64,000 bases of DNA from Fictibacillus arsenicus (GCF_001999465.1 NZ_MQMF01000002.1:248001-312000), one strand, 5' to 3'. Positions 44,585 through 53,207 are shown, counted from the first letter of the stretch. Program-made: numbers and translations. The notes: generated from the sequence alone by a model not told the origin.

Positions 44585-44695
44585 TTATGAATTGAGTTCT
44601 TTTTTCAGCTGTTCTAGAGCCTCTTTTCCTTCCGAAGTAAGGTTCTTCTCGTCTTGTTCTTCCAACGCTTTAAGTTCTTCCCACTTTTGCTCCAT
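44585..44695 (-). CDS. 36-residue acidic peptide
   Basis: ATG preceded by GAGGGGG. The sequence is glutamate and lysine rich (MEQKWEELKALEEQ...), likely a single helix. It lies in the gap before yjzD. No family recognised; supported only by start site and coding-like composition. Confidence 0.4.
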   Translation of the reverse strand: MEQKWEELKALEEQDEKNLTSEGKEALEQLKKELNS

Positions 44696-44926
44696 ATCGC
44701 GGCCCCCTCTTTAAAATAGTTATTTAAAGTATCAGCAGTGCACGTATATGTATTCCTTTCTTTATTTATGACTGTCAATCCTGTTAAGCATGAACATTTT
44801 ATGAAAATTTTTGCTATTTCTTGCACAACGAGTATAAATTCTTGTAAAGAATCTTTTCCTTTGCCTCAACTTTTGTTACTATACAGTAGGGTAAAGAATT
44901 CGTTTACATAAAGAGGTGAATGTAGC

Positions 44927-45106
44927 ATGCGTTATATTTGGACGTTAATCTGGTCTTTATTGTTAAGTAATATGATTTTTTATGTACTAGTCTCTATGCA
45001 AGGCGGAACATTCGATTTTGTAAAAGCATCGATCTTCGGCGTTATCTTTACAGTCGTAATTTCTGTACTTGGTGAATTATTGCCAGCTCAAAGCGAAGAG
45101 ATATAA
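44927..45106 (+). CDS. yjzD: YjzD-like small membrane protein (DUF2929)
   Basis: A 59-residue protein with two membrane helices (about 3-24 and 33-52) and the start MRYIWTLIWSLLLSNM. AGAGGTGAA precedes the ATG. It matches YjzD in size, topology and position next to yjzC. Function not known. Confidence 0.75.
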   Translation: MRYIWTLIWSLLLSNMIFYVLVSMQGGTFDFVKASIFGVIFTVVISVLGELLPAQSEEI

Positions 45107-45109
45107 AAT

Positions 45110-45139
45110 GAAAACCCGGCGGAATGCCGGGTTTTTGTT
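45110..45139. terminator. Bidirectional terminator yjzD / yjzC
   Basis: AAACCCGGC/GCCGGGTTT with a short loop, between the convergent genes. Confidence 0.85.
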
Positions 45140-45144
45140 TATGT

Positions 45145-45324
45145 TTATGGTTTTCTTTTATATGTCCATACACGGTTGTGATTTGTTGTTTCCGGAAACC
45201 GGTCACCTGCTGACAAGTGAATCTGCTGAGGATCATTGACCATGCTTCCAGTCTCGCCAATCTCAACATAAATGCCGTTATTTGGTGCTTTTTGACCATG
45301 TGTAAAATGCTTATGCTGTCCCAT
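45145..45324 (-). CDS. yjzC: YjzC-like protein
   Basis: A 59-residue protein with the family signatures GQKAPNNGIYVEIGETGSMV and DRFPETTNHNRVWTYKRKP, nearly as in B. subtilis YjzC. AAAGGAGG precedes the ATG. Function unknown; the family is widespread in Bacilli. Confidence 0.85.
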   Translation of the reverse strand: MGQHKHFTHGQKAPNNGIYVEIGETGSMVNDPQQIHLSAGDRFPETTNHNRVWTYKRKP

Positions 45325-45414
45325 TTAATGAACCTCCTTTCTTTTATAGGTTACCCGCGGTTTGCGTGATAACACTTGCTAAAAAAAAGAAAAGATTCAC
45401 ATACTGGATAAAGT

Positions 45415-45732
45415 TTAAAATGCCCCTGAAACTCCTGCCACTGCCTGAAGCGGAAACATACATCTGTATAACTGATAACCGGCAACGTTATATTGCGATT
45501 GGGTGCTGCGAGATTCGTTTGGTTTATTTTCCACATAAGGAATCGCAAAGTAAACATTTTGCTGATCTACGTACTCTATAAACCCTGAGTAAGTCATTCC
45601 ATCAATCAACATCAGCTGAACATGCTGGTTTCTGTTTTTCATACAGGTTTTATATATTTTTTTAAATGGATTTTTGTTTATGCCAAGTGCCTGCTGAATG
45701 GGATTCTGTCCTTCAAATTGATTTGGATACAT
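45415..45732 (-). CDS. Small LSm/CotO-like protein of unknown function
   Basis: A 105-residue protein. The middle (VQLMLIDGMTYSGFIEYVDQQNVYFAIPY) has the strand pattern of a small LSm-like domain found in several spore-surface and DUF2642-type proteins. AAAGGAGGGC precedes the ATG. It stands alone between yjzC and repeat copy E. A sporulation role is a guess. Confidence 0.6.
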   Translation of the reverse strand: MYPNQFEGQNPIQQALGINKNPFKKIYKTCMKNRNQHVQLMLIDGMTYSGFIEYVDQQNVYFAIPYVENKPNESRSTQSQYNVAGYQLYRCMFPLQAVAGVSGAF

Positions 45733-45842
45733 AATATGCCCTCCTTTTAACTCATCCTATTCAAAGAAAAAGAAGTTGGTTCAATGTCCCGTTTATACAA
45801 TACGGATTACTTCAAAAGATTGTGGTTTTTTGCTCCCCTCTA

Positions 45843-45980
45843 TGCAAGTTGATTGGAGCGCAAGGTGCGAGACTCCTGGGGGATTAGCGGGACAGGTGAG
45901 ACTCCTATCGGCGTGAAGCGCAGAGGAAGCTCACCGCACGCCCCCCGGAAAGCGAGCACTTGGAGCGGGAGTCAACCACT
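45843..45980 (+). repeat. Dispersed palindromic intergenic repeat, copy E (short form)
   Basis: Starts AAGTTGATTGGAGCGCAAGG and ends GGAAAGCGAGCACTTGGAGCGG. It contains GGTGAG...CTCACC and CTCCT...AGAGGA inner arms. It accounts for most of the 303-bp gap before the HNH gene. Confidence 0.88.
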
Positions 45981-46035
45981 TTCAAGATCAGCAAAGTTTG
46001 CGCAAACTATCTACAATTAAGAAGGGTTTGATAAT

Positions 46036-46335
46036 ATGATGGAGAAAGGTATTTGTGAACTTTGCAAACGGCAGCCCGTTGAATTAACCGTCCATCATTT
46101 AATCCCTAAAGAAGAAGGCGGTCGTTTTTTAGATACCGCACATATATGTATACCTTGTCATAAACAGATTCACTTTCTATATACAAATACAGAACTAGCA
46201 GCGCTCTATTCTACAGTGGATTCATTAAAGGATGCACCTGAAATGAAAAAATTTATCAGCTGGTTAAGAAAACAACCCGCAACCTCATTGCCACGTATGA
46301 AAAAATCAAACCGGCTTAAACGGAGGAGAAAATAA
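46036..46335 (+). CDS. HNH-domain protein (YisB-like)
   Basis: A 99-residue protein with an HNH nuclease core: CELC at residue 7, VHHLIPKEEGG near 19, and CIPCHKQIHFLY near 37, giving the zinc cysteines and catalytic histidines. The C-terminus is basic (RMKKSNRLKRRRK), fit for DNA contact. It resembles YisB of B. subtilis. The start site is weak (AAGGGTTTGATAAT). A zinc-ribbon peptide follows 2 bp later. Confidence 0.75.
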   Translation: MMEKGICELCKRQPVELTVHHLIPKEEGGRFLDTAHICIPCHKQIHFLYTNTELAALYSTVDSLKDAPEMKKFISWLRKQPATSLPRMKKSNRLKRRRK

Positions 46336-46337
46336 AT

Positions 46338-46481
46338 ATGAAGGAACATGTTGGATCGTGTGAGAGCTGTAAGAAAGATTTATTCTGTATGGATGGATTT
46401 TTCCAAGGTGAAATAGCCCCGTCAGGAAAGCTTTTTTGTTATTCATGTTATATAGAAGAAAAAAAGGAATCCAACGAATAA
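46338..46481 (+). CDS. 47-residue zinc-ribbon peptide
   Basis: ATG just after the HNH stop, with GGAGGAG upstream. It has CESC at residue 8 and CYSC near 38, a single zinc ribbon. It is likely co-translated with the HNH protein, so the two may act together. Family not recognised. Confidence 0.6.
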   Translation: MKEHVGSCESCKKDLFCMDGFFQGEIAPSGKLFCYSCYIEEKKESNE

Positions 46482-46508
46482 TCTTTCGTTAAATTCCTTC
46501 ATTTTTAT
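46463..46508. terminator. Terminator of HNH unit / moa unit
   Basis: AAGGAAT...ATTCCTT with inner ACGAA/TTCGT pairs; T-rich after it on the plus strand. Confidence 0.6.
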
Positions 46509-46511
46509 TTA

Positions 46512-46751
46512 TTAGCCTCCGCTTACAGGAGGGATAAACGCGATTGTGTCACCATTTTTTATTTCAACTGTAAGATCAACATATTCTTCATTTACAGCAA
46601 CGAGCGCATTTTCTATTCCGTTAAGTTCTCCGAGCTGATTTTGAAGGTGGTCTCTAACCTTTTCAACAGTAACTGGTGTCTCTAAATCCAATGATACTTT
46701 TTGAGTACCCGCTTGTTGTGCGAGGCTTGCGAACAGCAAAATTTGCACCAT
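46512..46751 (-). CDS. moaD: Molybdopterin synthase small subunit MoaD
   Basis: A 79-residue ubiquitin-like sulfur carrier ending in the required PPVSGG, whose C-terminal glycine becomes a thiocarboxylate. It follows moaE without a gap. It donates sulfur to precursor Z within the MoaDE complex. Confidence 0.93.
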   Translation of the reverse strand: MVQILLFASLAQQAGTQKVSLDLETPVTVEKVRDHLQNQLGELNGIENALVAVNEEYVDLTVEIKNGDTIAFIPPVSGG

Positions 46752-47213
46752 CTATTTCTCAATCCTTTCCGGACGGCCTTCTGGATACTTTTTAGTTCCT
46801 TTTTGATTTCCTACCCATTCTTCCCCATCTGTGTAATGTTCTTTTTTCCAGATTGGTACGATTTCTTTAATTCGTTCGATTGCATGTCGGCTAGCTTCAA
46901 AAGCATCCTGTCTGTGAGGTGTTGAAACTGCGATCGCAACTGCAACATCAGAGATTTGAAGTGTTCCAATCCTGTGTGTGATTGCTGTTTTTGCACTCGG
47001 CCATTTTTCTTGAATTTCATCCCCAATTTTTTCGAGCTGTTTTTCTGCCATAGGTACATATGCTTCATATTCCAAATAACGTGTCTGCTTTTCTCCAGTC
47101 ATTTCCCTTACCGTTCCAATAAAAACGGACACTGCACCTGCGTTATGATGAATCACTTTATCAATGACTTCTTGATTGTTGATCGGTTCTTTTGTGATAT
47201 TAAACAGTTTCAT
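46752..47213 (-). CDS. moaE: Molybdopterin synthase catalytic subunit MoaE
   Basis: A 153-residue protein. VFIGTVRE near residue 28, HRIGTL near 80, and a C-terminal KKEHYTDGEEWVGNQKG with the active-site lysine are characteristic. The start at 47213 is chosen for GAGGAGAG upstream and the family's MKLFNITKEPI beginning. It overlaps mobB by 14 bases. Confidence 0.93.
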   Translation of the reverse strand: MKLFNITKEPINNQEVIDKVIHHNAGAVSVFIGTVREMTGEKQTRYLEYEAYVPMAEKQLEKIGDEIQEKWPSAKTAITHRIGTLQISDVAVAIAVSTPHRQDAFEASRHAIERIKEIVPIWKKEHYTDGEEWVGNQKGTKKYPEGRPERIEK

Positions 47214-47739
47214 GATAAGCCCTCTCCTCATTCACCCGGCTTGTTATATACTCCATTAAAAATTCTAGCCACATGTTTTCTTCCGATCTTAAAAAATACG
47301 GCAAACTGCTGACGGCCTTTAATTGTTTTTCACTAATTACAGCAATAGGCTCACTGGATTTTATAATAAGGTCACTGTCATTTTGATTTCGGCAAAGCAG
47401 GACACGAGGGTATTGAATTTTTTTATAACCCTCTATTAATACACACTCTATATCCAATAATTTATATATCTCAATTGCTTTTTCAAGAGGCATTTCATGA
47501 TTCATTGAAAAAATAGTGCCTCCTAAAGAAGAAATTCCGGTAATAAAAGCCCCTGCATTTCTGTGACTTTCAGTATCTTTGCCAGAATCCTTAAAGTCAA
47601 GTGTATCTTCATGCCCGTGATGCTTTATGACCGCAGTTTTTATGCTTTGTTGTGATAGCTGCTTCAGCAGTTTTGTTATGACTGTTGTTTTACCGCTGTT
47701 CTGGTAACCGGCGACTTGAAGAATAACGGGGAATCCCAT
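47200..47739 (-). CDS. mobB: Molybdopterin-guanine dinucleotide biosynthesis protein MobB
   Basis: A 179-residue P-loop protein with AGYQNSGKTTVITKLL (Walker A) at residue 9, KHHGH and a later DSGKDTESHRNAGA stretch. It helps MobA attach GMP to molybdopterin. Its start lies 64 bases inside the end of moeA. AGGGAG precedes the ATG; a GTG two codons earlier is possible. Confidence 0.9.
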   Translation of the reverse strand: MGFPVILQVAGYQNSGKTTVITKLLKQLSQQSIKTAVIKHHGHEDTLDFKDSGKDTESHRNAGAFITGISSLGGTIFSMNHEMPLEKAIEIYKLLDIECVLIEGYKKIQYPRVLLCRNQNDSDLIIKSSEPIAVISEKQLKAVSSLPYFLRSEENMWLEFLMEYITSRVNEERAYHETV

Positions 47740-48998
47740 GGCCACTCACTCCCTTCACCGTTCCAGGATAGTACGCCAACCTCATTTCCCTTTTCCCACC
47801 CTCTTGTTCCTCCAGGCAGTACAATGAGTGAGTTAGCTTTCAAAAGTGAAGAAACCGATCCAGATTTATCAAGACCAGCCGGAGTAACAACGTTCCCATC
47901 AAACCCTTCTGTCAAAACAGCTCTTACGAAACGGGTAAAAGGATTAGGCTTTGGAAAGTCCGCACCAAGAACAGCTTTAATTGCTTTACAGTGTGGTTTC
48001 TTTACTTTCATCCCAGATAATATGACAGGTCTGACAAAAAGCTCGCATCCAACGAAGCATGCAGAAGGATTTCCTGAAAGGCCAAAGAGCCATTTGCCTT
48101 CATGAACGGCAACTGTTGTAACACTTCCAGGTCTCATTGCAATCTTATTAAATAAAACTTTAGCTCCCAACTTTTCATAAATCGCGGGAAGAAAGTCGTA
48201 ATCGCCAACCGATACTCCGCCAGTTGTAATTAAGAGATCTGATTCTTTCAAGCATTCTTTTACATTCTCATATAGGGATTCAAAATCATCTTCCCTATGT
48301 TGATACAATTTGACCGCTGCACCCATTGCTCTGACTTGTGCTGCCACCATATATGCATTGCTGTTTCTAATTTTACCGGGCTGTAATGGCTCGTTTATGT
48401 CCAGCAGTTCAGTTCCAGTAGATAAAATACCCACTACAGGCTTTTTAAAAACAGAGACGGTATGATGACCGAACGTTGCAAGAACTGCGATTAAACCTGG
48501 TGTTATTCGAGTGCCTGCTTCAGCAAGCAATGTTCCTTCTTTTGTATCTTCACCTTTAAATGAAATATTATCGTTTGCTTTTACGGTACGTTTAATTTCG
48601 ATAAAGGAGTTTTCATTTTCATCCAATTCTTTTACAAGTTCAAGCATAATTACAGCATCTGCACCATCCGGAATCTTTGCTCCAGTCATGATTCTTATAG
48701 CTGTTCCGCTATTCACCTGATTACCTGCAACATGACCTGCACCTATCGTTTCTAAAACTTGAAGTTTAACGGGTTGAGTATCAGATGCATCTGCTGTGTC
48801 TTTTGAAAGAATTGCAAATCCATCATAAGGTGAACGGTTAAAAGGCGGTACATCATGCGTGGCAGAAAGGTCTTGTGCCAATATACGATTGTCACATTCC
48901 GTTAATGGGACTTCTTCTGTTCCCCAGACACGGGTATGATTCATGATGCTTTTTATTGCTTCTGAAACAGGAATCGGATTTCTTTTTGCAACAGGCAA
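47676..48998 (-). CDS. moeA: Molybdopterin molybdenumtransferase MoeA
   Basis: A 440-residue enzyme that inserts molybdate into adenylylated molybdopterin. Motifs: PPFNRSPYDGFAI near 49, GEDTKEG near 146, STGTELL near 190, TTGGVSVGDYD near 255 and GNPSAC near 320. The C-terminal 20 residues extend past the usual end and overlap mobB by 64 bases. A TTG start has AAAGGAGG upstream. moaA, moaB, moaC and mobA are not in the window, so other cofactor genes must lie elsewhere. Confidence 0.93.
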   Translation of the reverse strand: MPVAKRNPIPVSEAIKSIMNHTRVWGTEEVPLTECDNRILAQDLSATHDVPPFNRSPYDGFAILSKDTADASDTQPVKLQVLETIGAGHVAGNQVNSGTAIRIMTGAKIPDGADAVIMLELVKELDENENSFIEIKRTVKANDNISFKGEDTKEGTLLAEAGTRITPGLIAVLATFGHHTVSVFKKPVVGILSTGTELLDINEPLQPGKIRNSNAYMVAAQVRAMGAAVKLYQHREDDFESLYENVKECLKESDLLITTGGVSVGDYDFLPAIYEKLGAKVLFNKIAMRPGSVTTVAVHEGKWLFGLSGNPSACFVGCELFVRPVILSGMKVKKPHCKAIKAVLGADFPKPNPFTRFVRAVLTEGFDGNVVTPAGLDKSGSVSSLLKANSLIVLPGGTRGWEKGNEVGVLSWNGEGSEWPWDSPLFFKSPVTRTAVKQQS

Positions 48999-49100
48999 AA
49001 TAGTACCTCCTTTAAATTATCAGAAAATAAACACTTTTCAGTTTACTTTTTTATTTAAATTTGTTATTATTTTTTTAAATTATAGAAAGGATGTTGATTT

Positions 49101-49292
49101 ATGAAGGTTTCTTATGAATATTACCACCGCAGCGGCAATAAAGTAACCATTACCGACATCCCAGAAGAATTTAACGAGAAGGGTGTTTGGACACTCCGCA
49201 TCATGCATTCACTTCAAAAGCAAATTGACGAAATTGATCATATGTACCAGCCAAAAAGAACATATCGCCTTAAGTTAGAAGAAACGGGGTAA
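49101..49292 (+). CDS. 63-residue protein, possibly DUF2535-like
   Basis: GAAAGGATG precedes the ATG. The peptide has a beta-rich start (KVSYEYYHRSGNKVTITDIP) and ends in PKRTYRLKLEE, somewhat like the small DUF2535 proteins of Bacilli. It is divergent from moeA and has a terminator. Identification is tentative and function unknown. Confidence 0.55.
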   Translation: MKVSYEYYHRSGNKVTITDIPEEFNEKGVWTLRIMHSLQKQIDEIDHMYQPKRTYRLKLEETG

Positions 49293-49315
49293 TGACTACA
49301 CCGTTTCTTTTTTTG
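49276..49315. terminator. Bidirectional terminator before yitV
   Basis: AGAAACGG/CCGTTTCT stem with T7 tail; overlaps the stop codon of the 63-residue gene. Confidence 0.8.
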
Positions 49316-50072
49316 CTTTAATATTTTTAGCGATCCATTCAACAGCATTCAAATAAGCAGGACGCGAAACTTTATGACCAGATGTCTTGTCATTCATGTA
49401 AACTGACATGCTGTTATTTTCAGTAAGACGATCCACGAAAGGCTTTGCAAAATCATATGGAATAACGGCATCGATCTCACTATGCCAGATAAATAATGGT
49501 CTGTTATTCAGTTTATCCATATTTTGAACAAGATCATATTTACTGATTAATTCATATGATCGATCTAATTCTTCTATTGAAAGAGGCAGCTTATACCCCG
49601 CCTTTTCGATCCTTTCGATTTGCCATCTGGCGAAATCTTCATGCGAAGGAGTTCCCATTAATGCACATCCCGCTTTAATATCCTGATTGTTTACAAGCGA
49701 ACCATACGTTATAATGGCTCCCATTGAAGTCCCGCCAACCGCGATCTCTCCATTCGAAACCAAATTATTTTCGTTTGCCCAATCTATGATGTCGTCTACA
49801 TCTTTAATACCTTGATGAACAATGTTCCAAAATTCATATTCCATAACTTTTGGAGGGTTGGGAGAAATTCGTTCACCATGATAAAGAGCATCTGGCAAAA
49901 TGACACGAAGACCTTTTTCAGCAAGCGTATATGCAAAATGCAAATTGTGTTCTTTTGCACTTGTGTATCCATGTACAAAAATAAAGAGCGGCAGCGGCAT
50001 CCCTTTATTTTCTTCTTTTTCAGCCATTAAAAAAGGGATATCCCCTATCCTTCCTTTTTGAATTGAAACCAA
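49296..50072 (-). CDS. yitV: Alpha/beta-hydrolase YitV (acyl-ester hydrolase family)
   Basis: A 258-residue prolyl-oligopeptidase-like alpha/beta-hydrolase. HGYTSAKEH near residue 34 may form the oxyanion hole, VGGTSMGAI near 114 is the nucleophile elbow, and a late SGHKVSRP holds the catalytic histidine near 235. It matches YitV in position, next to yitU. The start site is a modest AGGAGATACATTTG. Natural substrate unknown. Confidence 0.85.
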   Translation of the reverse strand: MVSIQKGRIGDIPFLMAEKEENKGMPLPLFIFVHGYTSAKEHNLHFAYTLAEKGLRVILPDALYHGERISPNPPKVMEYEFWNIVHQGIKDVDDIIDWANENNLVSNGEIAVGGTSMGAIITYGSLVNNQDIKAGCALMGTPSHEDFARWQIERIEKAGYKLPLSIEELDRSYELISKYDLVQNMDKLNNRPLFIWHSEIDAVIPYDFAKPFVDRLTENNSMSVYMNDKTSGHKVSRPAYLNAVEWIAKNIKAKKETV

Positions 50073-50211
50073 ATGTATCTCCTCTTTCTCTTTTTTTCCA
50101 TCTTATCACGAGACACGCTTCATTTTCATGAATGAAGACCTATATGAATAGACTTTTTTAAGGGAAAATATTACACTTTACGTAAAGCATAATAAAAAGG
50201 CAGGTACTTTT

Positions 50212-51024
50212 GTGACACAACCATACTTAATTGCACTTGATCTTGATGGAACTTTATTGACAGATGAAAAGAAAATTCCCCGCAAGACAAAAGCATTGCT
50301 TTTTGAACTGATCGAAAAAGGCCACCATGTTTGCATTTCAACTGGCAGACCTTATCGTTCATCAAACATGTATTATGAAGAGCTTGGATTAAAAACTCCT
50401 ATCGTAAATTTTAACGGTGCTTTTGTTCACCATCCGCATGATGCTTCTTTCGGTATTCACCATTCACCTTTGGAGCTCGATGTCGCACAAAGAATTATTA
50501 AAGCATGTGAAACCTTTAAGGTAAAAAACATCATGGTAGAAGTTCTTGATGAAGTTTATTTAAGAAAACACGATGAAGTTATTGTTAATACGTTCATAAT
50601 GAATGAAAATCCTCTTCAAATCGGAGATCTTCAAAAAACATTAACCGAGGACCCAACAGCAATTCTTGTTCATCCTGAAGATCATCATATTGCTGATCTT
50701 AGAAAAATGCTGGAACTGGAGCATGCCGAAGTAGTTGATCAGCGTGTCTGGGCGGCTCCATGGAACATCATCGAAGTCATTCGTTCCGGAATAAATAAAG
50801 CAACTGGTCTTGAAAAAGTTGCAGCTTATTACAATATTCCACAAGAACGAATCATTGCGTTTGGTGATGAGGACAATGACTTTGAAATGATCGAATATGC
50901 AGGACATGGTGTTGCGATGGGCAACGCAATTGATGAACTTAAAGAGCGGGCGAATTATGTTACGAAAACAAATGAAGAAGAAGGAATTGCGCACTATTTG
51001 AAAAATGTATTAGAACTGGTGTAG
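50212..51024 (+). CDS. yitU: HAD-family (Cof-type) sugar phosphatase YitU
   Basis: A 270-residue Cof-subfamily HAD hydrolase. DLDGTLLTD at residue 9 holds the nucleophile aspartate, STGRP near residue 43, a lysine in GINKATGLEKV near 194 and GDEDNDFEM near 220. Relatives remove phosphate from sugar phosphates or from flavin precursors such as 5-amino-6-ribitylaminouracil phosphate, an activity shown for YitU. The GTG start has GGCAGG upstream. Confidence 0.88.
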   Translation: MTQPYLIALDLDGTLLTDEKKIPRKTKALLFELIEKGHHVCISTGRPYRSSNMYYEELGLKTPIVNFNGAFVHHPHDASFGIHHSPLELDVAQRIIKACETFKVKNIMVEVLDEVYLRKHDEVIVNTFIMNENPLQIGDLQKTLTEDPTAILVHPEDHHIADLRKMLELEHAEVVDQRVWAAPWNIIEVIRSGINKATGLEKVAAYYNIPQERIIAFGDEDNDFEMIEYAGHGVAMGNAIDELKERANYVTKTNEEEGIAHYLKNVLELV

Positions 51025-51031
51025 TTTACCG

Positions 51032-51063
51032 AAAACCTCTGGGATTCCAGAGGTTTTTTATTT
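51032..51063 (+). terminator. Terminator of yitU
   Basis: AAACCTCTGG/CCAGAGGTTT stem followed by TTTATTTTT. Confidence 0.85.
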
Positions 51064-51157
51064 TTCCATTACTTTTATATGCTGTTTCATCTTCTTTTTA
51101 CATAATGTTATCTTCACGGTTAAAACTAAACATACGGGAGAAAAGGAGGTATTTTAA

Positions 51158-51301
51158 ATGAGTAAAAAAAGCCGTTCAAAACGTACCATTAAACAAGGTG
51201 CTGATATGGTGAGTCAAGAAACGACCATGGCATTCAGCAAAAATGAACAAGAAGACCGCAAGCGTGAAAAAGAAGAAAGAAACTCTCTAGGAGGCATATA
51301 A
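51158..51301 (+). CDS. 47-residue highly charged peptide
   Basis: AAAGGAGG precedes the ATG. Sequence is rich in lysine, arginine and glutamate (MSKKSRSKRTIKQG start; DRKREKEERN end). It carries, in its last codons, the AGGAGG that serves the next gene, so the two are translated together. Family unknown; composition resembles small spore-former proteins. Confidence 0.6.
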   Translation: MSKKSRSKRTIKQGADMVSQETTMAFSKNEQEDRKREKEERNSLGGI

Positions 51302-51303
51302 AG

Positions 51304-51669
51304 ATGGCAAATAAATTATATCAAATGGCAAGAAATGCTGTTCAGCAGGCTGTTGGAAAGTTTCAAAATTCAGCTAATGAGATGATGAATAACAATAATC
51401 ACACGAATAGTCATACATCACACACGAACCTTTCGAGCCATGATATGGAGGTTGCTCAAAATGCTTTATCCTCAGCTATGGCGAATTCTTCTGATGCAGA
51501 ACGCGCTCAGCTTGCTGAACTTCAGCAGGAACTTGATGCTCATTCAAATCATGCTGGCACTTCTGCTCAAACAGGGCAGCCTTCATCCTTCTCTCAGGCA
51601 ACTGGCTTAAGCTTAGAAGATGCTCAAAATCTTCTAGAAGAAGACTCAAACCAAAATAAATTGCAGTAA
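51304..51669 (+). CDS. DUF3813-like protein
   Basis: A 121-residue hydrophilic protein. Asparagine/histidine-rich stretch at residues 28-48, then a core with VAQNALSSAMANSSDAERAQLAELQQELD like the DUF3813 (YitR-type) family. It starts 2 bp after the previous stop and ends with a terminator. Helical, soluble, no known activity. Confidence 0.6.
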   Translation: MANKLYQMARNAVQQAVGKFQNSANEMMNNNNHTNSHTSHTNLSSHDMEVAQNALSSAMANSSDAERAQLAELQQELDAHSNHAGTSAQTGQPSSFSQATGLSLEDAQNLLEEDSNQNKLQ

Positions 51670-51672
51670 CAC

Positions 51673-51713
51673 ACAAAACAGCTTCCTCTTTTATGGAGAA
51701 AGCTGTTTTTTTG
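51673..51713. terminator. Terminator between DUF3813-like and GDSL genes
   Basis: AAAACAGCTT/AAGCTGTTTT stem with T tail, between convergent genes. Confidence 0.8.
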
Positions 51714-52284
51714 GAAATGTTATGGCGGTTAGTGTATTAATTTTTCTTAAAACAAGTTCACTTAATTCTTCATAACCATATTTATTGAAATGAAGACCGT
51801 CTTCAATAACATACTTGCCAATTTCCATCTCATTAAGTATTTCAAAAAGAGGTACATAGGCAGTCCCCTCGTGCTTGGCTACTTTTTTAACTGTTTGTGC
51901 GTACGCTTTCATTCTTTCATTCGTTCTTGCTTTTTGCTTTTCCTCATCAACTGGTGCAGGACTAATCAGAATTACTTTTTTTGCACCGATTTTATTTACC
52001 ATGTACGTAAGGTTTTTTTCGTATTCTTTTAAAGGGATGAGTCTGTGGTCACTTGAATCATTGGCACCAAACAAAATCGTTACAAAGTCGGGCTTATGCC
52101 TCAAAACATCATCTTGCAGTCTGACAAGAGCCGCCCTTGTTGTTTCAGCAGGGATACCAGCGTTCATAACTACCCATTCTGTTAATTCCTGCCTTAATCG
52201 GGATGTTAGCCGCAATGAGCCATCTTTACTCTTTTCTTTCGAAGTGATGCTGTCTCCAAAACATACAAGAGTCTTCAATCCCAC
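51691..52284 (-). CDS. SGNH/GDSL hydrolase
   Basis: A 197-residue esterase-like protein. Block I FGDSITSK at residue 9 has the nucleophile serine, GANDSSD near 73 is block III, and DGLHFNKYGYEEL near 167 carries the aspartate-histidine pair. No signal peptide, so it should act in the cytoplasm. Substrates of this family include acyl and acetyl esters, and here none is known. AGGAGATGGG precedes the ATG. Confidence 0.85.
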   Translation of the reverse strand: MGLKTLVCFGDSITSKEKSKDGSLRLTSRLRQELTEWVVMNAGIPAETTRAALVRLQDDVLRHKPDFVTILFGANDSSDHRLIPLKEYEKNLTYMVNKIGAKKVILISPAPVDEEKQKARTNERMKAYAQTVKKVAKHEGTAYVPLFEILNEMEIGKYVIEDGLHFNKYGYEELSELVLRKINTLTAITFPKKQLSP

Positions 52285-52363
52285 CCATCTCCTTTTTATT
52301 GTCTATTTTTATAGTTATTCGAAAGAAATTTCCATTTATCAAACGTCATAGCATCAATAAATT

Positions 52364-52372
52364 TGTTATAAT
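52364..52372 (+). promoter_or_regulatory. Extended -10 promoter of the GNAT gene
   Basis: TGTTATAAT (TG-N-TATAAT) lies 56 bp before the start codon. A possible -35 (GTCATA) is poor. Confidence 0.45.
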
Positions 52373-52427
52373 GTGTTATGTTATGTTTAAATTTAATGTT
52401 TTAAGAGTAATTTTGGGGGCATTTTAA

Positions 52428-52880
52428 ATGAAAATATATCGAGTAACGAATGACGCTGAATCCCATATAATCGAAGAAATTGCGCACCTTTTTATTCAGC
52501 AGCGCACAATGGATGGTGAACCTGAGGAACATTCCCGAACGCTTGCAGGAGTTAAACTTGCTCTGGAAAATCCCGATAAGAGCGGGATCATTGTTGCTCA
52601 GGAAAACGATGCTATTATCGGACTTGCTTTTTTTAATTTGGGAATAAGCATTCGCATCGGTGGTCCTTATTTATGGCTCAATGAACTGTATGTACATGAA
52701 GGGTACCGAAATAAGGGGATTGCCCGCAAGCTGCTTCTTCATTTGATCTACTGGGCCGAACGTGATGGAATAAAATCAATTGAATTAGAAACAGGAATCA
52801 ACAACTCTGTAACGAAGCATTTGTATAACTCATTGGATTTTCATGATATCATCTCAAAGAGATACGCATTTAATTTTTAA
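52428..52880 (+). CDS. GNAT-family acetyltransferase
   Basis: A 150-residue acetyltransferase. LNELYVHEGYRNKGIARKLL near residue 84 is the acetyl-CoA binding motif. GGGGG precedes the ATG. An Nfu-N gene follows 20 bp later on the same strand, suggesting an operon. Substrate unknown. Confidence 0.8.
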   Translation: MKIYRVTNDAESHIIEEIAHLFIQQRTMDGEPEEHSRTLAGVKLALENPDKSGIIVAQENDAIIGLAFFNLGISIRIGGPYLWLNELYVHEGYRNKGIARKLLLHLIYWAERDGIKSIELETGINNSVTKHLYNSLDFHDIISKRYAFNF

Positions 52881-52900
52881 TAAACGAAGGAGTGTTTTTT

Positions 52901-53161
52901 ATGGCAATTGAATTTTCGATCCATCCTACACCAAATCCAAACGCAATTAAGTTTGACGCATCTGAAAAGTTTCTAGAAGGAAGATTATCAGCACGTGTTG
53001 GTGACGATACAGACTCACCTCTTGCAAAAGCGCTATTGTCGATCGACGGTGTAGAATCAATCTTTGGCTTTGAAAATTTCATCACAGTCAACAAAACAAT
53101 CGACAGTGACTGGAATCAGCTTATGCCTGAAATTGAAAAAGCTTTAAATGAAAATGCTTAA
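52901..53161 (+). CDS. Nfu N-terminal-domain protein
   Basis: An 86-residue protein consisting only of the Nfu-N (NifU N-terminal like) domain: HPTPNPNAIKF near residue 8, SPLAKALLSIDGVESIFGF near 45 and a terminal helix. There is no CxxC-containing NifU domain, so it cannot itself bind a cluster in the usual way; it may modulate iron-sulfur assembly. GAAGGAG precedes the ATG. Confidence 0.8.
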   Translation: MAIEFSIHPTPNPNAIKFDASEKFLEGRLSARVGDDTDSPLAKALLSIDGVESIFGFENFITVNKTIDSDWNQLMPEIEKALNENA

Positions 53162-53171
53162 TATGTAAATT

Positions 53172-53207
53172 ATGAAACCAGCCAATGTATGATGGGCTGG
53201 TTTTTTG
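53172..53207 (+). terminator. Terminator of the GNAT-Nfu unit
   Basis: AACCAGCC/GGCTGGTT stem with T6 tail. Confidence 0.85.
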
